DNA of 55,349 nt, from contig LWCA01000096.1 of assembly GCA_001642005.1 (NCBI GenBank), positions 1 through 55,349 on the forward strand, in the 5' to 3' direction. The stretch comes from Intoshia linei (lineage: Eukaryota; Orthonectida; Rhopaluridae). The translations under genes were made by a program, and so were the position numbers. Position 1 is the first letter of the stretch. Every line of letters starts with the position of its first letter. Shown here piece by piece: positions 11,401 through 21,883 of this stretch. The notes beneath the pieces are model-generated. The model searched no databases and was not told where the DNA came from. It worked only from the letters and a program-made list of their open reading frames with translations.

Positions 11401-13636
11401 GTCGGCAGAGCTAGCGACCGTTTTTACAAAGTACACAACAGTCAAGGTCGTACATAATAAATTTAAAAAAATAAATATGTACCAATATTTTGAATTTATT
11501 CTAGAATTATTCAAACACTGAAATCCAGTACATTGAATATCATATGATTGATTAGTTTGATCATAATTTGAACGTTTCTAAGTTTTTTTTAATAATTTCA
11601 AATGTTTAAAATTACTCTTGGTTTAATACTAAAATAAGATTAAATTATATACATATTATTATAGTGTTGATATTACATATAACAGGGTGGTCCAAAGTTT
11701 AAACTCCAAACAAATGAGTAAATGCCAAAAAGTATATTTCGTGGGCCGCAACATTATAAAAATTTTAACACAATTATTTTATCATTTTCTTTCCTCTTAA
11801 TTTAATTTCAAACGATTTTTCTCCCTTGTACTGCTTATTTACATAACAAAAATATTTATTAAAGTTTCGGACATACGCATTAACTTTTCCTTGATCATTG
11901 CAGATATATCGATGTCGATTTTTGCTGTTAACATTCGTAAGCAAGCATTAAATGTCTCATCATTAGGGCAAGCATAAGCCCAAAAAGTCAAAATTTTACA
12001 GATTAATTACAATATGAATATTACTAGGCATGTGCACAATACCGATACCAAAAAAAATTGAGAAAAAAAGTATTGACAATACCAATACTCTTGATACATT
12101 TTTTGGAATTTGTTGGAGTTGGATACTTGGAACGTCATATGCAACATCAGCTTTAGCATCTAGTGTTTTTTTAGAAATTTTTTTTAAATGTATAGTTAAG
12201 CGTGGGTGTTAATACAATAAAATATAAACCATGACAACTTACCACAATGTTATTTTTGCAAAAAATAAAGTTACATTTAAATTTTTCTATACGATTTTCA
12301 AAAAAATATTTAAAATGATGAGCGTAACTCGAATCGGCATCTTTGCAACACCCCATTCTAGATTATTTTATATATCATAATAATCCACCATTTCCGCACT
12401 AACCGACCTTAATTCTTTGATATGTGTGACACCCTACTGTACATGTATAATATGTACTATAAGACAGAATTATTACTATGAGGTAATTATGATATTTCTG
12501 TAAACCAATTTTTTTCAAACGTTGCACTCAGGAAATTTGATAAAATTTAAGATTTGTTGCTAAAAATTTAAAATAATAATTTTTTTATACACCGTTTCAG
12601 AGTCAGTTAAATCACATTTTTTTTTGTTTTGAAATAAATTTTCCCCCTAAATTATGAAATTGTTATTAGGAAAGAATCTGATTGCAATTTACACAACTTG
12701 AATTGCAGATTGTGTGACATATTTATAATTTCTACATCCATATAATTATTAAAAAGCTCCAATTTAGGTTTAATAGAATCAAAATAAGCAAATATAGTTG
12801 GAAATTTCGCGGGTCACGCATTAGATCACCCTGATATATAAGTCTAACATATTACTTTAACCATTACAGTATGGTTAATCAACAAAAATTAATGATATGA
12901 AATTATAAACATTTACGATATTTACAAATAAAAATTACTTTTTTTTATTTTGAAATTCTTGGTCCAAGCTGTAATCGGGCTTATTTGATGCTACATGGCT
13001 GATTAAAGAAAACTATTAATAAATTAAAAAATACCTGAACAATTAGAACATTCAAATGAGTTGATGCAATCTGCATATATTTCCTCGATACCCATGCATT
13101 TCCCATGATACCATTCATTACAAATATCACATTGTCTAAAATTTAAATAATATAATTATAATTTATTAATAAAAATATGGAAATAAAGATATTAATCATT
13201 TAAATTTTAAACTAAAATTTAGTATATTAATCTAAGTTAAAATTATTATTTTAGACTATATTTTAGAGTATTGTAGACATTAAAATAAAGTGGTCAGAAA
13301 AAATACGTACTATCAATTTTAGTTTATTTGGTGTTAAATGTAAAGCTAAAACTACTTATCTATGATGACGAATAAAAATTTTCCGCTTAAAATTTATTCC
13401 AAATAAACTAAAAGTGATAGTACGTATTTTTCTGGCCACTTTATCTAAAAGCTAAAAAATGATATAAATAAATAATTTTGATAACTATAATATAAAGTAA
13501 AACAAGATAAACTTTTAGCATAACTACAATTACAATTAACTTACATCATAAAAGTTTTGCATTCGGTGGATTTACAAATACAATATAATTTAGATTCTTT
13601 TTTTTTTGTCTTGTAGTGTTTCTTTTGTTTATTCAT
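8464..13636 (-). CDS. CXXC1: CXXC1/CFP1-like PHD finger protein of the SET1 complex
   Basis: In other eukaryotes CFP1 (Spp1 in yeast) recruits the SET1 complex that methylates histone H3 lysine 4. Exons on the minus strand: 13545-13636 (start), 13034-13135, 12939-12968, then 10630-10662, 9418-9619, 9280-9378, 9053-9193, 8622-8774 and 8464-8580 (stop). The N-terminus is basic, then a PHD finger begins at LYCICKSTEC and continues TFMIQCDICNEWYHGKC...CSNC, matching the CFP1 PHD closely. The C-terminal part has CDECGIK, RIECILPERLQNW, CFICGHDL, SQLYCKRLKLMCPEH and a final NRGNFLGILLHNTKIE. These follow the CFP1 C-terminal domain in order. Reading phase requires at least one unlocated exon between 12939 and 10662, and the CXXC DNA-binding finger was not found. 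That interval carries a hAT element and other repeats. Confidence 0.82.
9733..10430 (-). repeat. R1 composite repeat, reverse copy
   Basis: Read on the minus strand, this carries R1 modules in the same order as the plus-strand copies. They include the CACCGGGAATGCGTAGATTT-like module (degenerate), the TTTGACCGT...GATTGAAATT module and the TTTTTGACCCGTAGGATGTG module. The usual GCATA...TTATA end is at about 9740. It sits in the CXXC1 intron between exons 10630-10662 and 9418-9619. Confidence 0.65.
10753..11110. repeat. R2 inverted-repeat element
   Basis: The left end GAACGATATAATCACCGATT pairs with the reverse complement of the right end, GAGCGATATAATCATCGATT. The interior has tandem-like subrepeats around AAATTTTGGTC and TTCCCTTAAAA. 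It is in a CXXC1 intron. Other copies are at 18836-19207, 24186-24677 and 48286-49130. Confidence 0.65.
11393..11460 (-). repeat. Solo R1 start/terminal motif
   Basis: The reverse complement of this segment reads TTGACTGTTGTGTACTTTGT and then GCTAGCTCTGCCGAC, which is the R1 start motif on its own. No downstream R1 modules accompany it. Confidence 0.55.
11683..12833 (-). mobile_element. hAT-type transposon remnant with transposase pieces
   Basis: The left end CAGGGTGGTCCAAAGTTTAA and the right end (reverse complement CAGGGTGATCTAATGCGTGA) are short inverted termini. Near-identical 8-bp flanks, acatataa and atatataa, look like a target duplication with one change; this is typical of hAT. Minus-strand fragments inside look transposase-derived. 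One is a segment at 12171-12356 beginning MGCCKDADSSYAHHF with a BED-finger-like FKYFF...KFKCNF pattern. Another, near 11880-11990, contains ACPNDETFNACL. Frames are broken, so it is non-autonomous. A second, smaller repeat seems nested near 12500. It lies inside a CXXC1 intron. Confidence 0.7.
13288..13441. mobile_element. 154-bp TA-flanked MITE (mariner-like)
   Basis: It is flanked by TA on both sides. The left end AAGTGGTCAGAAAAAATACG and the right end, read in reverse, AAGTGGCCAGAAAAATACGT form inverted repeats of about 50 bp that reach TTAGTTTATTTGG. A second copy is at 41285-41470. It lies in CXXC1 intron 1. No coding capacity is seen. Confidence 0.8.
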
Positions 13637-13740
13637 AAAATAATAAAACTACAAAATTAAAATGCAATACTAAATTTAAAATTTAATTTAAAAACTATAA
13701 TATAAATCAGCATGGAAACAAACATAAACTTTTTTATTCA
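13637..13740. promoter_or_regulatory. Candidate bidirectional promoter, CXXC1 / DHX16
   Basis: Only 104 bp separate the two divergent start codons, and the gap is almost pure A+T. Both genes must take transcription start sites from here or from within each other's 5' sequence. No TATA box or Inr can be assigned with confidence in such AT-rich DNA. Confidence 0.5.
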
Positions 13741-16700
13741 ATGTCTATAGAAAATTGGGTGAATGATAAATTACACGATCTTTTGGGCTTGTCGGATAAA
13801 TTTATATGTAAATTTTTGATTGAACTAGCAAAAGAATCAACATCATGTGATAAATATATTGAAAAACTGGCAAAAACAAATACCATTGATATTACTAATG
13901 AAATAAAAATTTTTGCTCGAGAATTGTTTAATAAGGTAACAATCAAGAGTCTTGATTGAATACATTGATTATGAAAATTTAATTATTAAATTACAGGTGC
14001 CACATCAACAAATATCCATTAAACAAAGTGTTGTTGAAACTCGTAAAGCAATAGAAAAGCAAAAACAATATCGATCTTATAAATTTGTCAGTGAACCTAA
14101 AAAAAAGTCTGGAAGGGTATCAAATTGAAATTTCATAACTTTAAAAAATGAAATCAATTCTTTTATTTTGACATAATTTAATTTTAGCGAGTTAGGAAAC
14201 GAGAAAATGAGAGTAGTGATGAAGATTTGAATGTTGATAAAAAGCAAGAGGCAATTGATGAAGTACTGTCGAACGACGAAGACATGTTTGAAGTTGAAGA
14301 GTTAAAGAGACAAAAGGATTTGAAAGAGCGAGATGAATTCAGTCATCGGTTGAAAGAAAAGGACAAGGAAAAAACGAGACACATTGCTTCCAAAACTGAA
14401 AAAAAAGTAATTTTGTTATGCACTATATTTGGATTTGGATTGTTTTTAATGTTTTCAAATAGGCATACGAAGAAGCTCGAAAACGCTTGAAACTTGAAAA
14501 GGCTGACCGAAAAGCCACTGTAGGCGATTTAAGAATCAAATCTAGACGGGACTATTTTAACAAACGCCAACCTGAACAATATGAGGACTTGGAAATGGAA
14601 ATAAACGAAGAAGAATTTTATATGAAGGATCAAAAGTAAATTTTATTGGATAAATTTCAATTTTATAGATTAACTGAAGAGGAAATCAAAGAATTGAAAT
14701 ATAAAAAGAAATTATTGAAACTGGCCAAAGAGTACAAATTGGCAGGTAAAGAACAGACCGCCGAGCGTTATTTCATTCCAAAGGGCGATGAGGTATTACT
14801 TTAATTGAATTTATATTTATACTGACACACAGAAACCCTCCAACGTTTACGTAGAGGAGGAAACAGATGGCCATGCTAACCCCGAAATTGCAAAATGGGA
14901 AACTGGGAAAGTTGATGCGGCTACAATTCAATTTGGAGCCAAAGATGCAAAAGAGAAAAAAGCGATACATTACGATTTTGTTTTAGAAGATGAAATTGGA
15001 TTTGTGCAGACATTGCAAATGCCTGGATCAAAAAATAAACCCCCACAGGTATTGACTGAATTTGAAAAAAAAAGAATGACTATTGAAGAAACTCGAAAAA
15101 GCCTTCCAATCTACCCGTTCCGAGAGGATCTATTGTCAGCCATACGCGACCATGATGTTCTTATAGTTGAAGGCGAAACTGGTTCAGGAAAAACTACTCA
15201 AATTGCCCAATATTTACATGAAAGTGGGTACACTAAAAACAAAAAGAAAATTGGATGTACACAACCCAGAAGAGTCGCCGCAATGTCCGTTGCAGCTAGA
15301 GTAGCTGAAGAAATGAATAAAAAACTTGGTAATGAAGTCGGTTATTCTATACGATTCGAAGATCGGACAACTGAAAGAACTGTAATAAAATATATGACCG
15401 ATGGTATGTTGTTAAGAGAATTTATGAGTGAACCGGATTTATCCCAATATAGTGTAATGATTATCGATGAAGCACACGAAAGGACTATTCATACCGATGT
15501 ACTTTTTGGGTTAGTTAAAGATATCTCTAGATTTAGAAGTGATTTAAAATTAATAATTTCGAGCGCTACAATGGACTCTGAAAAATTTTCGTCCTTTTTT
15601 GACGATGCCCCAATATTTAAAATACCTGGGAGAAGATATCCGGTTGATATATTTTATACAAAAGTACCAGAAGTTGACTACGTTGACGCTGTGATTGTGT
15701 CAATTTTACAAATTCATGTAACTCAACCAAAAGGAGATATATTGGTGTTTTTAACAGGTCAAGAAGAAATTGAAACTACCGAAGAAATTTTAACAGAGCG
15801 ATGTCGTAAATTGGGTACCAAGATTAACGAACTCATTATTTTAGCTATTTATGCAAATTTACCTACTGATATGCAAGCCAGAATTTTCGAACCGACTCCA
15901 AAGAATGCCAGAAAAGTAGTTTTAGCTACAAATATAGCTGAAACTTCGCTTACTATAGACGGAATTATTTATGTGATTGATCCTGGATTCTGTAAACAAT
16001 CCGTGTTTAATCCTAGGACTGGGGTTGATTCACTTACAGTTTGTCCCATTTCACAAGCTAATGCCACTCAGCGGGCTGGAAGAGCTGGTCGGGTTGCTGC
16101 AGGAAAATGTTTTCGATTGTATACTTCTTGGGCTTTTGAACACGAGTTGGAATTGGAATGTGTACCGGAAATTCAACGAACTAATTTATCCAATGTTGTC
16201 TTAATGCTGAAATCTTTAGGTGTCGATGATTTGGTACATTTCGATTTTTTGGATGCTCCTCCGTATGAATCTTTGGTTTTAGCTCTAGAGTTGTTGTATG
16301 CTCTAGGCGCTCTTAATCATAAGGGTGAACTCACCAAACTTGGTAGGAGAATGGCAGAATTTCCTATAGACCCTAAACTTTCAAAAAGTTTGATTACTTC
16401 TGAAACGTAATATTACTGTCAATTCAATTGGGTTTAATATATTTTTAGTTATGGTGTATCTGAAGAGGTTTTAACTGTTGTTTCAATGCTCAGTGTAAAT
16501 AGTTCTATACTTTATCGACCCAAGGATAAAATTATGCAGGCTGATACAGCACATAAAGCTTTTTCTTGTTTTGAAGGGGACCATCTCACTCTTATGAATA
16601 TTTATAATCAGGTATATTTATAATCGGGATGGAAGACTCAATTTGCTTGGCTGACTAAATTTGAAAAAAAATTATCACACGGGCCGCAAAAAAATCTTCA

Positions 16701-19700
16701 GATTTCATTACTGCTTGAAATTTCTCGAGAAAAAAATTAACTCATACTGTTGGTAATATAATAAAAATTCTCAATTATGGAAAAAATAAGTTATAACAGT
16801 TCCAAAATTGTTAATATTTTTGAAATAATGAAGGATTACAATCTGGTATTAAATTTGTATTAAATTGGTTGTTAACTATAAAATTTTAAATAAAACACCC
16901 AAAGTAGGAGAAAAATGCGATTTATTTTATATTTTGTATAATCACAACTTCCATATACACAGTGTGTCAATTCATTAGGCAAATCACTAAAATTAATGTA
17001 ATAAACTCTAGGAATGATGAAAATTTAATTATTTTTTGTAATTAGGTGGCTTTTAATTGATGTTAATATTATTTATTAAAAAAACTAAATTTAATTAGTA
17101 AAAAAACTTTTTATTTACATATTATTGTTTATTTATTTAAATTAGTGTGTTAATTTGTTAGGCAAATTCGAAATTAGACAAAAAAATGACTTAAATAATG
17201 ACTAAAAAATTCAAATAACAAACTTATTGGCCAGAGGAAAGACAACTGTTCAAATATCCAAAGTTCTAAAAAACGACCATCGAACAATTAAAAAATGGGC
17301 TTATTACCCATCAAAAAAAATGATAGGTCAAAATATGATAAAAAAGGTAATGACACAGCGAGAATTATCTCGATTAAGGAGGGAAATATCTACCACACCA
17401 CTTGCTACTAGTTCCAAATTATTTACAACTTGTAACATTACCAATGGCTCGATAAATACTCGTTATAAGGTATTAAAAACCATTGCTTCTGTCAAAAAAT
17501 TTACGAAAAAGCCAATTTTAAAACCAATTCATAAAGTAAAACGTATTAATTGGGCTTAAGACAAATTTCCAGATGGTTTTGTTCACTGATGAATGCCGTG
17601 CAACTTTAGATCATATGTGATAATATATGATATGATCATATAGTAGGATATTTTTATCAGAAAATGGCATTAATGGAGAAAAGTTAATAATTTGGCCTCC
17701 TAACAGTTCAGATTTAAATCCAATAGAAAATTATTGGAGCATAATAATGATAATTTAAGTAAATAAACAATAATATGTGAATAAAAAGTTTTTTTAATGA
17801 ATAATATTAACATCATTTAAAAGCCACCTAATTACAAAAAAAATTAAGTTTTTATCATTCCTAAAGTTTATTACATCAATTTTAGTGATCTGCCTAATAA
17901 ATTGACACACTGTGTATAGTCCTAGATTAAACTCATTTTTGAGACTTTAAAGATGTACATTCAAATATTTTTTATTTTTAAAAGTGGTCCACTCATCAAA
18001 TGATATTTTACATCATTACATTTTATCTTAGAAATCTTTTCAATGATTTGTCTTCTAATTTTTTCAAAGTACAAGATTTAAAGTATTTACAATATTGATG
18101 ACACAGTTTTAAGATATAGGCTAGTCTATTGGTCTTAAATTTTTTCGAATAAAATTTGATCGGGTAACTTGGTTTATAGTTAAAAATTATTATTCGTTGA
18201 ATATTTTATTTTTGCATTCATATAACAAACTACATTTTTGAAAATTTTCAAATATAATTTTAAATTTCTTGAGAACAAGTACTATTTTTCATTAATGTAA
18301 TAATATTCAAATAGTGTAGAGACCCTGAATTAAAAATATTTATTTTTTTTGGACCCCAAAGAAAAAATGAAAGGTTTTTTTGTTAATGGATGGTAAAATT
18401 GGATTTTTTATTTTCGGTTTTGAATTAAGAAGTTGTTGCTCATAAGATAAGTAAAATGGGATATTTAAAAAAAATATTGGAAAAAGGCGACTTTCTTTTA
18501 AGTATTGGTAAACTTGGATTTTTATCTTTTTCTCATAAGGTTTTGTAAAATTTGTAAAATTCGATTTTTCCCTGAGTGTTTGAAATGGTATTTTTTATTA
18601 AATTTTAAATTAAATGGTGAGATAAAGTGGGATTTTCGAAATAATAGTAATGACGGTCGTCTAGGTTTGGCATAAATTCTCAAAATCTGGCAGGTATAAT
18701 AAATATTAAAAATTCTCTAATAAAAATAAATTGAAGTTGATAATATTTTATTTGAATCTTACAGACTCCAGTAATATAGTTTTTGACCCCTACGGGGTCC
18801 AGGGACCCCAATCGCGAACCACTGATCTTGAGCCACATTCATTTAAGCGATGTATTGTTCAAGCGATACATCTAGATTCTAGACATATTCATAGATCTTA
18901 CTAATTTATTATATTGATTTTTTCAAGAAAATTTTTTCTCCTAATTATGAAAATCTCTTAAAAGCCCTACAAAATTTTTTCGTCCAAAAATTAATTTCAA
19001 AGTATTTAAAAGATTTTCTCTTAAACCCTTACCAAATGTTTGAACCAAAATTATCTTCAAAATGGTAGAAAAAGTGTTTTCTAAAAAATCATACTGAATC
19101 TTAGGACCAAAATTATCTAGCAAAAATTTGATCAAAAAATCAATACTATGATTAATTAGCAAAATCTATGATTATGTCGATCTAAGCTGGATAGCTCAAA
19201 TGAATGTTCGTACAAAATTTCATAGTTAATCAGAAAATTACGAGTATATCATGATATGAATATTATGCTAATTTAAAATATAATTAATATTTTATAAATT
19301 CCAAAAAATTATAATTATTATCGTAAACTACAAAATATAATTAGTACAGAAAGACATAATTATTTTTATAATGTTAAAAAATTTAAATTAATGCTGGCTA
19401 ATGTGGTAATTATGATATTTCTGTAAACCAGTTTTTCAAACGGTGCGCCCTGGCCTATTTGTACGTCTCAGCTAAAAATTGAAAATTAGCAATTCACCAT
19501 TTCACAGAGGGTCAAATAAATTAATTCTGTGGAGATATTATATTTGGATTTTATAATTGGTATTAATTTAATGCAGTGTTTCCCAACCTTTTTTCCATTT
19601 GGTGCACTTTGAAGCAATTAATAATTATAGACATTTAAATGTATCATAAAGGTTGAAAATGTCTGTTCTACTGGATATTATATATACCTTATTTGATTTT

Positions 19701-20392
19701 TTTTAGTGGTTAGAAACAAATTATTCTACACAATGGTGTTTTGAAAACTTTATACAACATAGGTCCATGAGAAGAGCACGAGATGTCAGAGAACAACTTA
19801 GTACGTTAATGCAGCGAGTTGAAGTTCAAAGTTGTTCAAATGTTGATGACAGTATTGCAATACGCAAGGTTAATTTTTTAAATGTATACAAAGTTGACAG
19901 CTTTTATTAAAATGTAAAAAATATAATGTAGATGTGAATATTTTTTTTTAATTACTCTAAATTTGACACTACACATTGAAAATATGCTAAATAAAGAAAC
20001 CCTAATAAGAATAAAAGATATTAAAATAATTATAATGCAATTAAAAATAAAAGTTAAATATTTAATTAATACAATTAATTTAGTCGATTACAGCAGGATT
20101 TTTTTACCATACGGCAAGATTGTCAAAATCTGGTCAATACAAAACCATTAAACAAAAACAAACCGTTTACATTCACCCTCACAGCACACTTTTTGATGAA
20201 TTACCTCGTTGGGTTGTATACAATGAATTAATATTTACGACAAAGGAATACATGAGACAAGTAATTTTAATTGAAAATTCATGGCTTCTTGAAGTAGCTC
20301 CTCATTATTACAAGGAAAAAGATTTAGAACAACCAATGAAAAAAAAAATGCCAAAAAAAATTGGAAAATCTGTCAAATCCATCAAAAAATAA
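13741..20392 (+). CDS. DHX16: DHX16/Prp2 pre-mRNA splicing DEAH-box RNA helicase
   Basis: In other eukaryotes this ATP-dependent helicase remodels the spliceosome just before the first catalytic step. Exons: 13741-13935, 13997-14116, 14188-14406, 14463-14635, 14669-14792, 14833-16406, 16449-16611, 19707-19868 and 20084-20392. They total 3039 nt (1012 aa), close to animal DHX16. The N-terminus ([20 protein letters not shown]) matches DHX16 rather than DHX8, DHX15 or DHX38. A charged coiled region follows to about residue 330. Helicase motifs are GETGSGKT at about 391-398, DEAH at about 489-492, SAT at about 521-523 and QRAGRAGR at about 690-697. The C-terminus has the OB-fold segment [24 protein letters not shown], then [12 protein letters not shown] and KKMPKKIGK. 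All frames are intact. Intron 16612-19706 is filled with transposons, while the other introns are 33-71 bp apart from one of 215 bp. Confidence 0.97.
16635..16770 (+). mobile_element. Truncated hAT-type end
   Basis: The stretch GACTCAATTTGCTTG, then a GGGCCGCA block, resembles the left end of the element at 45200-45556. No matching right end is seen, so this is probably a fragment. It lies in the long DHX16 intron. Confidence 0.5.
16958..17914 (+). mobile_element. Tc1/mariner-type element with long inverted repeats
   Basis: TA dinucleotides flank both ends. The left end CACAGTGTGTCAATTCATTA and the reverse complement of the right end, CACAGTGTGTCAATTTATTA, stay alike for about 180 bp. An internal second copy of the terminal motif (AGTGTGTTAATTTGTTAGGC at 17144) lies 183 bp inside the left repeat, an IR/DR-like arrangement. 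The interior encodes a decayed Tc1-like transposase. A 110-codon open segment (17227-17559, [14 protein letters not shown]) is followed in broken frames by [15 protein letters not shown] and [15 protein letters not shown]. It sits in the long DHX16 intron. Confidence 0.9.
17227..17559 (+). pseudogene. Tc1-like transposase N-terminal fragment
   Basis: A 110-codon open segment without an ATG start has a helix-turn-helix-like N-terminus ([19 protein letters not shown]), as in Tc1-type DNA-binding domains. After the stop, the catalytic part continues only in fragments to about 17760. The second aspartate region is recognisable (DECRATL) and the C-terminal [14 protein letters not shown] block remains, but much of the middle catalytic core is missing. 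It cannot encode an active enzyme. Confidence 0.75.
18315..18826 (+). mobile_element. hAT-like non-autonomous element with GC-rich right end
   Basis: The right end reads GACCCCTACGGGGTCCAGGG and then CCCAATCGCGAACCACTG. In reverse that is a hAT-style CAGTGGTTCGCGATTGGG terminus. The left end is probably near 18315 (TAGTGTAGAGACCC), but its match to the right end is weak. Internal sequence recurs at 5510-5790 and, inverted, at about 48325-48640. It lies in the DHX16 intron directly beside an R2 copy. Confidence 0.55.
18836..19207. repeat. R2 inverted-repeat element
   Basis: The left end CATTCATTTAAGCGATGTAT pairs with the reverse complement of the right end, GAACATTCATTTGAGCTATC. Similarity continues for about 90 bp through ATAGATYTTRCTAATT and TTGATTTTTT. 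The interior holds subrepeats of roughly 60 bp that contain CCTTACCAAAT, TTATCTTCAAAATGGTAGAAA and similar. It is in the long DHX16 intron. Confidence 0.7.
19404..19660. repeat. Two degenerate hAT-type end fragments
   Basis: One fragment near 19425 (CCAGTTTTTCAAACGGTGCG) also occurs inside the hAT element at about 12500. A second near 19576 (CAGTGTTTCCCAACCTTTTT) has the look of a hAT left end. Neither has a recognisable opposite end. They lie 50-300 bp before the acceptor of DHX16 exon 8. Confidence 0.4.
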
Positions 20393-20418
20393 TCTTTGTA
20401 AATTGTACATTTTTATAT

Positions 20419-20628
20419 TCATCTTAATAAATTGAAAGCTCGAATGTATAACCCCAATGTGCAAACCTCGTTAGCCTGTTGGTGTATCAGTATATCAACA
20501 ATTACTCTTACACTTGACAACACGGGCATCCAATAGATATTTTTTAGTTGGTCGTTAAATGTACTATATTGAGGCATTGAAGTAAATCGATCATTTACTG
20601 CAAAGCTAACAATACCTGAACTTATCAT
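20419..20628 (-). CDS. Small hypothetical ORF, 69 aa
   Basis: This open frame, starting MISSGIVSFAVNDRF, is less AT-biased than its surroundings and has a balanced amino-acid mix. It ends 27 bp beyond the DHX16 stop in convergent orientation and starts 279 bp from the thioredoxin ATG. That spacing resembles the tight gene packing seen elsewhere in the window. I do not recognise the protein and see no signal peptide. It could also be the last exon of a longer gene, or chance. Confidence 0.3.
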   Translation of the reverse strand: MISSGIVSFAVNDRFTSMPQYSTFNDQLKNIYWMPVLSSVRVIVDILIHQQANEVCTLGLYIRAFNLLR

Positions 20629-20906
20629 GTGTGCTTATGATTAATGTTATCATGAAATGTATCTTATATACAATGTCATTTTTAATAATTAATTATTCCA
20701 GGTTTATTTTATTTTTAAAAATTAACAATTGATACTGACAATTTGTTTTTCAATTACAAATTCAACTTAAATAAACCAGCACAAATAGAATAAGCTCAAT
20801 TATATACGAATCTAAAAAATTAGAAAGAGTTTCTGAAAGACGCGAGATTCAGAATGTAATAAACTATACTAATTAACCAAGGAGATTTGTTTATAGTCTG
20901 AATTGT

Positions 20907-21714
20907 ATGTTGTCTGCTATACAAATTGGATATTTTAATAAATTAGCATTTGGAATTAAACCAATTTTTTGTTTGAGAAATACTATATCAAATTTATCTA
21001 GAAAAATGTCAAATCACGTAATAAATTATGAATCTGCTGGAGTAAAATCGCTAAAAGAAGTTTTACTTGAAAAGTATTCTGCCTGTCATTACATTGTTGA
21101 TTTCAACGCGACGTAATTTTAAATCAATGTGAAAATATTAAACGAAATACATTTAGATGGTGTGGACCTTGCAGAATGATGAAGGTTATTGAAATGATTT
21201 ATTTTTTTATTCGTTTTAGCCCAATTTGGTTAAACAGGTTGAAGACCACAACAGTAAATGCCCTAGCAATATTATTAAATTAATATTCGTGGACATTGAT
21301 GAATTTTCTTCCGAAGCAGAAGAATATAATGTACTTTTTGTTATTACAATTTATATTACTTTAAAGCCTACCATAAGAAGATTAATTTTAAAAATTATCT
21401 GAGCAATTTTTTAATTACACTTAGGTATTAACACTTGTGCTAATATTTGAAATTTGTTAGCATTTCTATAATTTCCAACTGCTGCATATGAAGTATATAA
21501 CGCTCATAGTGTTAATATATATTTTTAATTTTGAAAGTTAAAGAGTTTAAATTAAACCAAATTTCGTGTAAACTGGATATTTACAATTTTTATTTAGGTT
21601 AAGGGTATACCTCATATTATCGCTACCGATAAAAATAACAAGGAATTGCATAATAGCCCTGGAATGCTAGATGAAGCGAAAATTACAGCATTAATTTCTA
21701 GCTTTAAAGAATAA
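20907..21714 (+). CDS. TXN2: Mitochondrial-type thioredoxin
   Basis: This would be a thiol-disulfide oxidoreductase. Four exons, 20907-21112, 21157-21184, 21220-21330 and 21598-21714, give 153 aa with all phases matching. The first ~33 residues contain K and R but no D or E, and look like a mitochondrial presequence. The catalytic WCGPC is at residues 70-74, split from the preceding threonine by a 44-bp intron, and is followed by RMMKP. The third exon ends VDIDEFSSEAEEYN and the fourth carries the cis-proline loop GIPHI. Order and length fit thioredoxin 2. The 28-bp exon 2 encodes almost only the active site. It converges with MFSD12, 170 bp apart. Confidence 0.93.
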
Positions 21715-21883
21715 GTTATATAAAATAAATTTTATCTTGTCAGCATAAAGGTTATAATAAAAACATATATTAATTAAGTTATTTATTTACTTAATTAATT
21801 ATCTTTGATCATTTTCTATAGCGAATTTTTTAATTTCATTTTTAAGAATAGTACAAAATTTTATTAAAAAATAAAAATTTGCA

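Noticed and set aside
12171-12356. Possible missing CXXC1 exon (GCCKDADSSY resembling the CFP1 GPGC...SKY segment)
   Set aside because: It lies between the paired hAT ends at 11683 and 12833, has no usable donor at the required point, and continues into a BED-finger-like pattern. Transposon origin fits better.
13734-13946. Minus-strand ORF of 70 codons
   Set aside because: It is the antisense of DHX16 exon 1, which has clear family similarity.
15977-16204. Plus-strand ORF of 75 codons
   Set aside because: It is an out-of-frame shadow within the DHX16 helicase exon.
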